From Lachnospiraceae bacterium (GTDB lineage: Bacteria > Bacillota > Clostridia > Lachnospirales > Lachnospiraceae), in assembly GCA_900770345.1 (NCBI GenBank), contig CAAGKF010000119.1:1-60030 (forward strand): 60,030 nt of DNA. The letters are read 5' to 3'. The first letter of the stretch is position 1. Every line of letters begins with the position of its first letter. A program made the translations under genes and the position numbers. A model generated the notes under the pieces. It saw nothing but the letters and a program-made list of their open reading frames with translations, did not search any database and was not told the origin of the DNA. This document shows positions 50,516 through 59,623 of the stretch, piece after piece.

Positions 50516-52831
50516 CTACTGCCTTTTCTGACGGTTTTTATTAAAATTGATCAGACACCCGGCTTTCACGATCGCACGCTCCTCCGCCGTCATATCCGTT
50601 ATGTAAAGCTTGATTTCCTTTGTTTCTGCCTTTGTACCGTCTCCCAGTACATAAGCCGGGATCTCCTTCAGGTCACCGTCCAGTGCTTTCAGGATACCGG
50701 GAACGTAGATATAATCTCCGACCTCAAAATCCGGCTCCCCATCCAGCTGGAAGGGCACCATTCCCCAGTTCATCACGTTGGAACGGTAACGCTTGGTAGC
50801 ATACTCCCGGCAGATATTGGCAAGACCGCCGATCACTCTCTGGCAGCTGGCTGCCTGCTCTCTGGCGGATCCGTCTCCGGGCTTTACAGCATATACCATG
50901 CTTCCGATCTCCGTATCCTGAGCGCTTACCTGCTCATTTCCGGGGATTGCGCGTATCTGTTCAAATATATTCGCAAGAACCGGTTCTAATTCCAGTTCCT
51001 TTTCCGCGCCTTCCTTTACTCTTGCTTTTTCCAGCTGATCCACTGCCTTGGCTCTTGCCACATAGCCGGGATCGCGGCGGGATAAGGTAAATTCCGCAAG
51101 ACCCAGCGGATTAGAGCGGAAGGATGAGGTCTCACCGGAGGGAATCAGTTCGTCGGTGGTAGTCACCGGATCCATGATCTTGGAGCAGACCTTTAAGAGA
51201 ATATTGTCAGCCAGCGGACTCATCTCCGGCCAGTCCTTGATATTCGGTCCATATACCAGTTCTCTGTCCGCGCTTCCCCTGCCATATCCCATATAAACGC
51301 GGTTCTTATAAGAAGTATCATCAAATTCATATTCCGGCACCTGATTCCAGCAGTCCATCTCCCATGCGGAGGTCAGCCGGCCGCCGTTTGCCGCGGTAGC
51401 CGCAATAGAACGGGCATCCATCAGTGCTACAGCCGCCATCTGTCCGTTTCCGGGCTTGGAGCCTTCTCTGTTGGGGAAGTTTCTGGTAGTGTGACGGATA
51501 CTTAAGCCATTGTTGCAGGGGGTATCGCCTGCACCGAAGCAGGGGCCGCAGAATGCAGTGCGGATAATAGCTCCCGCATCCATCAGATCGGACACTGCTC
51601 CCTTCCTTACGAGATCCGCAAATACCGGCTGGGAGGAAGGATATACTGCCAGTGAAAACTCGTCGTTGCCGCAGTTTCTTCCCTTCAAGGCATGAGCCGC
51701 TTCCATGACGCTGCTGTAGGTTCCGCCTGCGCAGCCTGCGATAACTGCCTGCTGTACCATCAGCTCTCCGTTCTGAATTTTATCGAGAAGGGTAAAGTGC
51801 GCTTTCTCCCCGGCCACCTTTACCGCATCCAGCTCTATCTTGTGAAGGATATCTTTCAGATTCGCCTTCAGTTCATCGATCTCGTAGGTATTGCTGGGAT
51901 GGAAAGGAAGAGCGATCATGGGCTTTACAGTGGAAAGATCCACATAAACACAGCCGTCATAGTAAGCCACATCTGCCGGATTCAGTTCCCTGTATTCATC
52001 TCCCCGGTGATGCTTTTCCAGAAATTCCTTTGTATCCTCATCCGTTCTCCAGATAGAAGAAAGACATGTGGTCTCCGTCGTCATAACATCCACACCGTTT
52101 CTGTAATCTGTGGTCATGGACGCAACACCGGGTCCTACAAACTCCATCACCTTGTTCTTCACATATCCGTTCTTAAATACGGCTCCGATAATAGCCAGCG
52201 CGATATCCTGCGGACCTGTTCCCGGTCTGGGCGCTCCGTCCAGATAAACAGCGATCACGCCGGGATAAGCAATGTCATAGGTATCTTTCAGAAGCTGCTT
52301 TACCAGCTCTCCTCCGCCTTCTCCCATAGCCATGGTTCCCAGCGCGCCGTAGCGTGTATGGCTGTCAGAGCCCAGGATCATTTTTCCGCATCCGGCCATC
52401 ATTTCTCTCATATACTGATGAATAACCGCGATGTGAGGAGGAACATAAATACCGCCGTACTTCTTCGCCGCGGAAAGGCCGAACATATGGTCATCCTCAT
52501 TGATGGTGCCGCCTACCGCACAGAGTGTATTGTGGCAGTTGGTCAGTACATAAGGAATGGGGAACTGCTCCATTCCGGAAGCCTTGGCCGTCTGAACGAT
52601 TCCAACAAATGTAATATCATGGGACGCCATGCAGTCAAAGCGGATCTTCAGATGTTCCATATTGTCCGAAGTATTGTGCGCCTCAAGAATAGAATAAGCC
52701 ATTGTTCCCTTTCTGGCAGAGTCCTTATCCGCTTCTTTTCCTGTCAGTACCTTCACTTTTGCGCTTTCTGACTCCGGAACGATCTCGTTTCCATTTACCA
52801 GATATATGCCTTCATCATACAGTGATACCAT
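50516..52831 (-). CDS. acn: Aconitate hydratase (hydratase family)
   Basis: A 771-residue aconitase-family enzyme. ATG at 52831 follows CAGGAGG; upstream codons in frame overlap the leader hairpin. Cluster ligands: a Cys in IAGCAGGTYSSVMEA and the pair in FCGPCFGAGDTPCNN; also SDSHTRYGALGTMAMGEGGG and the C-terminal swivel domain (about 600-771). The first ligand motif differs from the GSCTNS of classical aconitases. First gene of the operon; interconverts citrate and isocitrate. Expression may be governed by a leader terminator. Confidence 0.9.
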   Translation of the reverse strand: MVSLYDEGIYLVNGNEIVPESESAKVKVLTGKEADKDSARKGTMAYSILEAHNTSDNMEHLKIRFDCMASHDITFVGIVQTAKASGMEQFPIPYVLTNCHNTLCAVGGTINEDDHMFGLSAAKKYGGIYVPPHIAVIHQYMREMMAGCGKMILGSDSHTRYGALGTMAMGEGGGELVKQLLKDTYDIAYPGVIAVYLDGAPRPGTGPQDIALAIIGAVFKNGYVKNKVMEFVGPGVASMTTDYRNGVDVMTTETTCLSSIWRTDEDTKEFLEKHHRGDEYRELNPADVAYYDGCVYVDLSTVKPMIALPFHPSNTYEIDELKANLKDILHKIELDAVKVAGEKAHFTLLDKIQNGELMVQQAVIAGCAGGTYSSVMEAAHALKGRNCGNDEFSLAVYPSSQPVFADLVRKGAVSDLMDAGAIIRTAFCGPCFGAGDTPCNNGLSIRHTTRNFPNREGSKPGNGQMAAVALMDARSIAATAANGGRLTSAWEMDCWNQVPEYEFDDTSYKNRVYMGYGRGSADRELVYGPNIKDWPEMSPLADNILLKVCSKIMDPVTTTDELIPSGETSSFRSNPLGLAEFTLSRRDPGYVARAKAVDQLEKARVKEGAEKELELEPVLANIFEQIRAIPGNEQVSAQDTEIGSMVYAVKPGDGSAREQAASCQRVIGGLANICREYATKRYRSNVMNWGMVPFQLDGEPDFEVGDYIYVPGILKALDGDLKEIPAYVLGDGTKAETKEIKLYITDMTAEERAIVKAGCLINFNKNRQKRQ

Positions 52832-52904
52832 AATCCTTACCTCCTGATCTCTGAAATTCTTTATGCTGTGCGGAGCGCTTCTTTGTTCCTGGGGGGGTGT
52901 GAAC

Positions 52905-52945
52905 AAAAAAGGGCGCAGCGTACTCTTTTTACGCCCGCCCCCTTG
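52905..52945 (-). terminator. Leader terminator/attenuator upstream of acn
   Basis: On the minus strand a two-tier stem: inner GCGTA/TACGC around AAAAGAG-type loop and outer AAGGG...CG/CGCCCTT, followed by TTTTTTG. It lies between a good promoter (52962-52990) and the acn start (52831), where a terminator would stop the operon unless relieved. Confidence 0.6.
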
Positions 52946-52961
52946 CAATCCGTTGGATATT

Positions 52962-52990
52962 ACTATAAAACAAAATTTCGAATTTGTCCA
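52962..52990 (-). promoter_or_regulatory. Promoter of the acn-cit-icd operon
   Basis: Minus strand TGGACA (52985-52990), 17 bases, TATAGT (52962-52967), giving a leader of about 125 bases. Confidence 0.65.
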
Positions 52991-53065
52991 GTTTTTTTAT
53001 TGTAGCAATCACAATTTTTTAGTTGTGATCAAAAATAAATCTCACATGGAAAGTTCTGTTTGTAT

Positions 53066-54166
53066 TTAATTCAAAACAAAAGAAAGCGCACAGACAGACG
53101 CATATGTGATCATTCCCGGATTCAAAAATACCATCCTGAACGCTCCCGCCCCTTTCATCTGCTGCTCTCCCGGCGCAAAACGTATACGCCGGCCAAACAG
53201 GACCAGAAGAACAATGGAAGCAATAAAGCTGGCAAACATAAGCAGCATCTGAAATCCCATGATCACGGACGCAAAAAAGGAAATGATGCTGCTCACCCAT
53301 TCTGCCGACATAAAATGTCCCATCAGCTGCAGCAGCCACAAATTTCCCATATCTCCTTCCGCCAGCCTGGTAAGCTCCGCCATAAACACCCCTCCCAGGA
53401 AATTAAAGACCATATGAAGAGCAATGGTATTCCCAATCTTCCCTGTTTTCGCGTAAACAAAGGCCCACAGAACGCCAAGACCGAAGGTGTAAAAAAACTG
53501 GGAGAAATTTCCGTGGGCAAGGGCAAACATCAGGCCGGAGATCAAAATTGCCGTCAGCTGGCCGAAGCCCAGCAGTCTGTCCATCAGAAGCTTTCTGAAA
53601 AACAGCTCTTCCACTACAGGAGCCAGAATAACTGCTGTGATCATCTCCGTCCACAGCCCCGAATCCATCATGATCTCCGTCACTCCGCCGTCCCCTGCCG
53701 CTCCCGGCGCCAGCATTTCCATCAATACGGACATCATGCTGCCTGCAAAGCCGATGCCCATACCGATGACCGTGCAGATCAGAAAAGCACCGATGCCCCA
53801 GTTCTCCCTCTGCGGCTTCCCGTACTCGGGAATGAGATGCATAAAAAGAGCGGATACAGGAAAAGCGATAAGATGCATGGAAATCGCGGAAATAAGAAGA
53901 ATCACATCTCCCGAAAGCCATTGCCCATTCCTGCCGGTTATTATTCCCAGGACATCCGCAAAAGCGGACAGCACTACAGTCAGGATCAGCTGCAGTATCA
54001 GCGACAGGATCATAAAGCCTGCTGCCGCAAAACCCACATGAGAAAACTGCCTTCTCCGCCATTTTGCCGGGTCTCTTCCCTGTCTGTTTTCTTTCCCTGT
54101 ATCCGCAGCATTTTCTGTCCCCGCAGCCGCTGTATATTCACAAAAATCTTTATTTTCCTCTTTCAT
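53066..54166 (-). CDS. CPBP-family intramembrane metalloprotease
   Basis: A 366-residue membrane protein with about 8 helices. ATG at 54166 follows AGAGGAG. A polar N-terminal tail of about 45 residues precedes the first helix. Protease motifs: APVVEELFFRKLL (EExxxR), FALAHGNFSQFFYTFGLG (FxxxH) and HMVFNFLGG (third His/Asn motif). All are intact. Known: CPBP (Abi/Rce1-like) proteins process prenylated or bacteriocin-related proteins and membrane substrates. Divergent from a Crp/Fnr regulator gene. Confidence 0.9.
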   Translation of the reverse strand: MKEENKDFCEYTAAAGTENAADTGKENRQGRDPAKWRRRQFSHVGFAAAGFMILSLILQLILTVVLSAFADVLGIITGRNGQWLSGDVILLISAISMHLIAFPVSALFMHLIPEYGKPQRENWGIGAFLICTVIGMGIGFAGSMMSVLMEMLAPGAAGDGGVTEIMMDSGLWTEMITAVILAPVVEELFFRKLLMDRLLGFGQLTAILISGLMFALAHGNFSQFFYTFGLGVLWAFVYAKTGKIGNTIALHMVFNFLGGVFMAELTRLAEGDMGNLWLLQLMGHFMSAEWVSSIISFFASVIMGFQMLLMFASFIASIVLLVLFGRRIRFAPGEQQMKGAGAFRMVFLNPGMITYASVCALSFVLN

Positions 54167-54228
54167 GAAACTGCTCCTCTTTCCTCTGCGCCGAAGCTTT
54201 AACTTTTTTCCCATCCTTCACAGATTAA

Positions 54229-54260
54229 GTGTTGCATCTGCAACACAAATGTATTATGAT
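54229..54260 (+). promoter_or_regulatory. Promoter with perfect dyad upstream of the Crp/Fnr gene
   Basis: GTGTTGCA-TC-TGCAACAC (54229-54246) is a perfect 8+8 inverted repeat. It overlaps the -35 (TTGCAT, 54232-54237) of a promoter whose -10 is TATGAT (54255-54260), 17-base spacer. It is a likely operator for the Crp/Fnr-family protein itself or for a factor controlling both divergent genes. Confidence 0.7.
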
Positions 54261-54298
54261 AAACATCATACCATAATTGACAGAGGGGAAAAAGCAAA

Positions 54299-54979
54299 AT
54301 GCAGGATCATTTTCAGAATTATTATCAGAAAAATTTATTTAAAGACATTTCCATGGAGGAATACAGACAGCTGCTGCCCTGCCTGAATGCCCGGGACAAA
54401 ACCTTTCAGGCGGGTGAAACCATCTGTACCTACGGCTCTGATTTCCACGATATCGGCATCATCGGCACCGGAACCGCGTCAGTAGTACGCTACGAGTACA
54501 ACGGAGCCCGGACGATCCTGGAGCGGCTGGGCCCTCAGGATATTTTCGGTCAGCTTCTTTCCTGCGGCTGCGGCGATACCGGTTTAAGCGTTGTCTGTGA
54601 TACCCCCTGTCAGGCTATGTTTATCCAGTACGGAAAGATAAGCTCTCCCTGCTGCAGTGCCTGCTCCCATCACCATCAGCTGACAAAAAATCTGCTTGAA
54701 CTGATCTCTGAACGCGCTGTTTCCCTGAGTCGCCGGGTAGAAGTACTGTCCCGGCGCACAATACGCGAAAAGCTGATATGCTGCTTTTCTCAGCTGGCCT
54801 GTGATAACCATTCTTCTTCCTTCTGTCTTCCCTTTACCATGGTAGATCTGGCCGATTACCTTTCCATCGACCGCAGCGCCATGACAAGGGAACTTCGGAA
54901 AATGAAAGAGGAGGGTCTGATTGAAATGGACAAATCCGACAAGACCAGGGAATGGAGCGTTTCACTGTCTCTGACATAA
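54299..54979 (+). CDS. Crp/Fnr-family transcriptional regulator
   Basis: A 226-residue regulator starting 9 bases after GAGGGG. The cyclic-nucleotide-binding-like beta-roll spans about 20-130 (FQAGETICTYGS, ILERLGPQDIFGQLL) and the C-terminal HTH about 150-215 (FTMVDLADYLSIDRSAMTREL). A Cys-rich patch, CCSACSHHH at about 118-126 plus further cysteines, might bind a metal or sense redox or oxygen, but no FNR-type N-terminal cluster is seen. The residues for cAMP binding are not obvious. Divergent from the CPBP protease gene, with an operator-like dyad between them. Confidence 0.9.
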   Translation: MQDHFQNYYQKNLFKDISMEEYRQLLPCLNARDKTFQAGETICTYGSDFHDIGIIGTGTASVVRYEYNGARTILERLGPQDIFGQLLSCGCGDTGLSVVCDTPCQAMFIQYGKISSPCCSACSHHHQLTKNLLELISERAVSLSRRVEVLSRRTIREKLICCFSQLACDNHSSSFCLPFTMVDLADYLSIDRSAMTRELRKMKEEGLIEMDKSDKTREWSVSLSLT

Positions 54980-54990
54980 TCTTCATAAAA

Positions 54991-57126
54991 TCAATATTCT
55001 TTGTACTCTGTCCAATACTGATTCTGATAGATATCTGTCAGACAATACGCATAGATAGCATTGTCTTCTATGCCCCCATAACTCACGGTCAGACCATCTG
55101 ATACATTTATGTATTCGGGAAGACATATTGTTGTCTCCCTGTTTTCTGTCAATGAATAATAATCATAGGCAAATTCTATTTTGTCATTCTGCGCAAATTC
55201 AAAAATATCATACTTGGAAAATACAGACCAGAAATCTCCTTCTTCTGCCGGCTGATATCCCAATATGATTCCGTTCGGGGCATCTTTCCCATCCCAGTAT
55301 GCTACCAGATTAATGTTTTCTGTTCCATTTAACCGTGCTGGTATATATCCCATATTATACCATGTTCCATCACTGAATGTTCCGGAATCGATATTATTGA
55401 ACGCAACTGTAGTTCCGTTTACAGATACCCATCTCCCATCGTATGTCAGACTCAGCCTTTTTCCTTCCAGATTGTATCTCGGATCCATTCCCAGATCAAT
55501 AAATCCTTCCTCATCATATATAATAACATTCAGTTCAATACGGGCAATAATACTCCAGTCCTGCTCTGACAATTCCAGAAACTCACCGTTTTCCTGCGCT
55601 GCAAGAAAAGTATCCGGATTCAGCTGAGGCAGTTCGTCCGCAATCTGCCCTCCCGCTTCCTGATCATACCAGGTCTCACCGCTGTAGGACTGGGATTCCT
55701 GAGCAGCCGAACTTCCAAAACCGGATGAAATTGTTCCTGATGTATAGTCAGCCAGGTTGTCCCAGGCAGAAAACTGCCCTGGATAACGCTGCTGCATAAT
55801 AAGAGTGCTGGAAACAAAATCCGAGAAAAAGCCCTGATAATCCGCATTGTTCATTCCGATAGAATTCAGTTCATTCAACATAGAACTGTACACGTCAAAT
55901 CGTCTGTACGGGTAATAAAACGCGATCCCCTTTGACTGCATGGTTGCTCTTTTGTCTGCAACGGCATTATCAAAAGCTTCCTTCAGTTCTTCATCAACAT
56001 CAATACCTGTATAACTTTCTACTGCTTCCAGAAAACTCCAAAGATCAATCTGATCACAGCTTTCACCGCCATATTCAAATGCTTTACTTCTTATGTCCGC
56101 CAAATACAGATACTCCCTGTCCCACGCATTTCTTATTTTGCCAAAATATGAGCACAGAGCATCATAAAGAGCCGGAATCCGCTTCAGATCAATAACTGAC
56201 AGCGTCTTCTTTTCCATTTCATAACGGCTGTATCCCTGGGCGGAGGCATTTACAAGTCTGCCCTGCTCCATATAAGTATCTACAATATTTTCTCCCAGCT
56301 CAGCTCCTTCCATGGAAGGCCAGGCGGCAAGCGCATTCAGCCAGCCGGTATATTCCCAGCCGGTGCTCCTGCTGGTTTCCTCTGATGCGATCAGATACTG
56401 ACCATAGGGCGACAAAGCATACGCCAGCTCCAGCGTACCCATAAGGCAGGCATCAAAACCGATAAATTCAAATTCCGTACCGCCGTCTCTGAATGCTTTC
56501 TGCAAATCACTGATCATCATGGATCCATCCGACGGAAACATCTCATCAATGCCAAAGCCTCCCAGCGTACCGCCGCCGTGATCCCACAGGATGATTCCGT
56601 ATCTGTCAGCAGGGCAGATTTCCTTTCCCCAGCGTATGAAATCCGACAAGGTGTCTGCTTTCACCATGCTGATCCTGCCCACATCCTGCACCAGACGGAT
56701 ATTGTTTTCTTCAAAAACAAAACGCTGAACTGTCCCTCCTTTAATATCACTTCTGTGCCAGATGCTGGTACCTCCTGTCTGCATTACCAGCCTGATTTCC
56801 TGCCCAAGCTGTGCTGCCAGAATTTCCTCAATATCCGCACTGGCGCTTCCTCCGTAGGATTCCAGATCCGAACCGATACAGTAAAACATGATCGTCATTT
56901 CCGCTTTCTTTTCCGTACTGATCTGTTCTGCGTTTTCTCTCCCACCATCCGACGTAAAAGCAGCTGCAGAAGCTGATACGGAATCCTGCGCAGAAGCAGT
57001 CACAGAAACCGGTACAGAATCCAGGACAAATGAACGCTCTGTCACAGCCGACGGATCAGCGAATGAAAGCAGCATACTGACAGTGAACGCCAAAAATTCA
57101 CATAACGCTCTCCATACTATTTCCAT
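54991..57126 (-). CDS. Secreted clostripain-family (C11) peptidase-like protein
   Basis: A 711-residue protein with an N-terminal hydrophobic signal (about 1-24), a Ser/Ala-rich linker (25-75), then the C11 fold: MTIMFYCIGSDLES, the catalytic His in GIILWDHGGGTLGG (about 184) and Cys in IGFDACLMGTLELA (about 224). A long C-terminal region (about 470-711) is beta-rich (WSIIARIELNVIIYDEEGF, YINVSDGLTVSYGG) with a Ser/Gln-rich linker before it. Such enzymes cut after Arg or Lys, usually after self-activation. ATG follows AAGGGGG. Single-gene unit. Confidence 0.9.
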   Translation of the reverse strand: MEIVWRALCEFLAFTVSMLLSFADPSAVTERSFVLDSVPVSVTASAQDSVSASAAAFTSDGGRENAEQISTEKKAEMTIMFYCIGSDLESYGGSASADIEEILAAQLGQEIRLVMQTGGTSIWHRSDIKGGTVQRFVFEENNIRLVQDVGRISMVKADTLSDFIRWGKEICPADRYGIILWDHGGGTLGGFGIDEMFPSDGSMMISDLQKAFRDGGTEFEFIGFDACLMGTLELAYALSPYGQYLIASEETSRSTGWEYTGWLNALAAWPSMEGAELGENIVDTYMEQGRLVNASAQGYSRYEMEKKTLSVIDLKRIPALYDALCSYFGKIRNAWDREYLYLADIRSKAFEYGGESCDQIDLWSFLEAVESYTGIDVDEELKEAFDNAVADKRATMQSKGIAFYYPYRRFDVYSSMLNELNSIGMNNADYQGFFSDFVSSTLIMQQRYPGQFSAWDNLADYTSGTISSGFGSSAAQESQSYSGETWYDQEAGGQIADELPQLNPDTFLAAQENGEFLELSEQDWSIIARIELNVIIYDEEGFIDLGMDPRYNLEGKRLSLTYDGRWVSVNGTTVAFNNIDSGTFSDGTWYNMGYIPARLNGTENINLVAYWDGKDAPNGIILGYQPAEEGDFWSVFSKYDIFEFAQNDKIEFAYDYYSLTENRETTICLPEYINVSDGLTVSYGGIEDNAIYAYCLTDIYQNQYWTEYKEY

Positions 57127-57151
57127 CTTTTTCCCCCTTATTTTTTAATAT

Positions 57152-57192
57152 AAAAACCGGATGAAACCATTTACAGAATCATCCGGTTTTCT
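57152..57192 (-). terminator. Terminator of the wall-binding-repeat genes
   Basis: A 12-bp AAAACCGGATGA/TCATCCGGTTTT stem, followed on the minus strand by TTTTTATA, 8 bases after the stop at 57200. Confidence 0.9.
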
Positions 57193-57199
57193 TCACATT

Positions 57200-58012
57200 C
57201 TAATTCTGCTCTCCGATTACCTTGGAGATAAATTTCTCGATTTCCGTACTGCTCATCAGATCAGCCAGCTCTTCCCGGGCATCTTCCTTCCACTGAGCCA
57301 GTGCCTCAGCGCGCTCTGCCTTGGGAGCCTTCTTGACCTCATCCTCATAGTAATCCCACAATTCATCCTGAACTTCTCTTATCAGGGTTTCCTCTGAGTC
57401 TGCGATCTCATCCAGCTGTGACCAGTCCAGCAGCTTCTGCCACACGTCCGTTCCGTAGCGTGCGTTGGCCTCCTCCGTCTGGGCATTGCGGAAGGTGATC
57501 CGTCCCTGCTCATCATACTTGATCTTGGACTTTCCCTGACGCAGTGTCTGGTTCCGGATCAGAGCGCCGCTTGCATCTGCCTGGTAGGCATAACCGGTCC
57601 CGCTCTCTCCCTCCTCGGGATAAAACACACCTACTGCCATAACACCGTTCTTATCAAAATGGTACCTCTGTCCGTCCTGGTCCATCCAGCCGGTTTTCAT
57701 GCGTCCGCCCGCAGACGGTTCCAGATAATACCATTTGCCGTCCAGCTGTCTCCAGCCCTCAGCACGGGAGCCGTCTCCGTCAAAATAGTACCATTCACCA
57801 TTCACGGACTGCCAGCCTGTCACCATATAGCCGCTTCCGTCAAACATATAGACTTTTCCGTCGATACTGGCCAGACTGCCGGAGGGATAGCTGCCGTCCG
57901 CGTTCTGATACCACCATCTTCCGCCGTCGTTATTCCAGCCGGCAAAGGCTGTGCCGCACCACACTGCGGACAGCAATGCCGCACCAATCAAAATTCCTGC
58001 TGTTTTTCTCAT
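57200..58012 (-). CDS. Secreted cell-wall-binding-repeat protein (copy 3)
   Basis: A 270-residue secreted protein: signal peptide (1-24, ending GTAFA), then five to six CW_binding (choline/glucan-binding) repeats in residues 25-150 with the GWQSVNGEWYYFDGDGS unit, and a C-terminal helical domain (about 175-270) rich in Glu and Lys. The repeats bind teichoic-acid choline or wall sugars and fix the protein to the surface. It overlaps the preceding paralogue by ATGA, so translation is coupled. Role of the helical domain unknown. Confidence 0.88.
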   Translation of the reverse strand: MRKTAGILIGAALLSAVWCGTAFAGWNNDGGRWWYQNADGSYPSGSLASIDGKVYMFDGSGYMVTGWQSVNGEWYYFDGDGSRAEGWRQLDGKWYYLEPSAGGRMKTGWMDQDGQRYHFDKNGVMAVGVFYPEEGESGTGYAYQADASGALIRNQTLRQGKSKIKYDEQGRITFRNAQTEEANARYGTDVWQKLLDWSQLDEIADSEETLIREVQDELWDYYEDEVKKAPKAERAEALAQWKEDAREELADLMSSTEIEKFISKVIGEQN

Positions 58013-58833
58013 GTTTCCTCCCTGTTTTGCACCCTGGAAATAAACTCCTCAATTTCCGCAGGTGTCATTAAACCATCCAGTTTCTGTCTGACGCTTTCCT
58101 TCCAGCTCTGCAGAGCCTCTTCCTTCCGGCTGCCTGACACTTTCTTTACGTCGCGTTTATAGCTGTTCCAGAGTTCATCCTGAATCTGACGCAGTGCCTC
58201 CTCTTCCTCATCAACGGACTCAGAGATCGCACTCAGCTGTTCCGTATTCAGAAGATTCTGCCATTTGTCAGTGCCGTAGCGCTGCTGATCCTGGATCGTT
58301 TTATAATTGCAGAATGAAATCCGCCCGTCAGCTCCATACCGAATCTTACAGTTGTCCTGTACGATTTCCTTGTTTCGGATCAGAACACCGTCTTTATCCG
58401 CCTCATAGACATAGCCGGCACCTCTTTCTCCTTCCGAAGGATAAAACAGACCCGTAGACATAGACCCGTCACTTTCAAAATGATACTGTTTTCCTTTCCA
58501 GTCCATCCAGCCTATGTACATTCTTCCTTCATTCCGGGGATCCAGATAATACCACCTGTCCTCCAGTTTTCTCCAGCCCTCAGCACGGGCGCCGTCCTCA
58601 CCATAATAAAACCAGTAGCCGTTTACGAACTGCCATCCTGTTACCATATAACCGCTTTCATCAAACATATAGGTTTTCTTATCAATGAGGGCCGTGCCGC
58701 CGGAAGGATAGCTGCCGTTTGAAGTCTGGTACCGCCAGCCAGCCTCATCCTGCTGCCAGTCGGCAAAGGCTGTATGACACCAGAGGGATGACAATACGGC
58801 AGCTGCAATGAAAATACCTGCTGTTCTTCTCAT
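58009..58833 (-). CDS. Secreted cell-wall-binding-repeat protein (copy 2)
   Basis: A 274-residue paralogue of the next gene with the same plan: signal peptide (ending HTAFA), wall-binding repeats (GWQFVNGYWFYYGEDGA, GWRKLEDRWYYLDP), then a charged helical domain (about 180-274) matching the neighbour in QDELWNSYKRDVKK and LDGLMTPAEIEEFISRV. Start after GAAGGAG. The helical domains are more alike than linkers, so the domain is under selection. Confidence 0.88.
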   Translation of the reverse strand: MRRTAGIFIAAAVLSSLWCHTAFADWQQDEAGWRYQTSNGSYPSGGTALIDKKTYMFDESGYMVTGWQFVNGYWFYYGEDGARAEGWRKLEDRWYYLDPRNEGRMYIGWMDWKGKQYHFESDGSMSTGLFYPSEGERGAGYVYEADKDGVLIRNKEIVQDNCKIRYGADGRISFCNYKTIQDQQRYGTDKWQNLLNTEQLSAISESVDEEEEALRQIQDELWNSYKRDVKKVSGSRKEEALQSWKESVRQKLDGLMTPAEIEEFISRVQNREET

Positions 58834-58875
58834 ATGCTCTCCTTCTTAGCCGGACCTGTATCTCGGCAGCTGATA

Positions 58876-59610
58876 TCAATAATTCAGGCCGTAATCATAG
58901 TCCTCGTCATAATACTCATCATAATACTCGTCATTGTATTCATCTCTGTATTCATCACTGTCACCCATCTGCTCCTCGCGGATACGGGCGATCTCGTTCT
59001 CACTCAGAAGATACTGCCATTCCTCCGTGCCGTATTCTTTGGCATCAGCCTTGGTCTGGGCATTGCGGTAGCGGATACGGCCGTCGCTGTCATAGCGCAT
59101 CTCCATATCTCCCTGCTTTACAACCTTGTTGCAGATCAGCACGCCGTTCTCGTCTGCCTGGTACGCATAGGAAGAGCCGCTGGTACTGTCACTGAGATAG
59201 AAAATACCGGTGGCCATAACGCCGTTCTCATCCAGATAGTAGCGGTTGGTCTTATTCTTCTTTACCGGATCCGGAAGCTCCAGCCACCAGGTGTACATCG
59301 CTCCGTCATCCGCGGGATCCAGGTAATACCACTTTCCGTCCAGCTGTGTCCAGCCCATGGCCTTGGAGCCGTCCCCGTTGAAATAATACCATTTCCATCC
59401 CAGATACTGCCATCCGGTCATCATATATCCGCCGGCGTCAAATAAATAGGTTTTTCCGTCGATCTCTTTTGTTCCTGTTGCATAGGAACCATCATCATAC
59501 TGATACCAGTAGCCTTTCTCATCCTGCTGCCATCCTGCCGCAAGAGCTGTTCCGGCAGTGGCTGCCGAAAGTGCCATTGCAAGCATGATCACTGCTGCTT
59601 TCTTTTTCAT
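58876..59610 (-). CDS. Secreted cell-wall-binding-repeat protein (copy 1)
   Basis: A 244-residue protein, first of the tandem triplet, start after AAAGGAG. Signal peptide (ending GTALA), then repeats (GWQYLGWKWYYFNGDGS, GWTQLDGKWYYLDP), a shared YGTEEWQYLLSENEI segment, and instead of the helical domain a short tail of Asp/Glu/Tyr repeats (DEYRDEYNDEYYDEYYDED) with no obvious fold. It has lost, or never had, the C-terminal domain of the other two. Confidence 0.88.
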   Translation of the reverse strand: MKKKAAVIMLAMALSAATAGTALAAGWQQDEKGYWYQYDDGSYATGTKEIDGKTYLFDAGGYMMTGWQYLGWKWYYFNGDGSKAMGWTQLDGKWYYLDPADDGAMYTWWLELPDPVKKNKTNRYYLDENGVMATGIFYLSDSTSGSSYAYQADENGVLICNKVVKQGDMEMRYDSDGRIRYRNAQTKADAKEYGTEEWQYLLSENEIARIREEQMGDSDEYRDEYNDEYYDEYYDEDYDYGLNY

Positions 59611-59623
59611 CGTATCATCTCCT

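Noticed and set aside
53637..54041. Long plus-strand frames opposite the CPBP protease gene
   Set aside because: They are antisense shadows; the minus strand encodes all three CPBP motifs in one frame.
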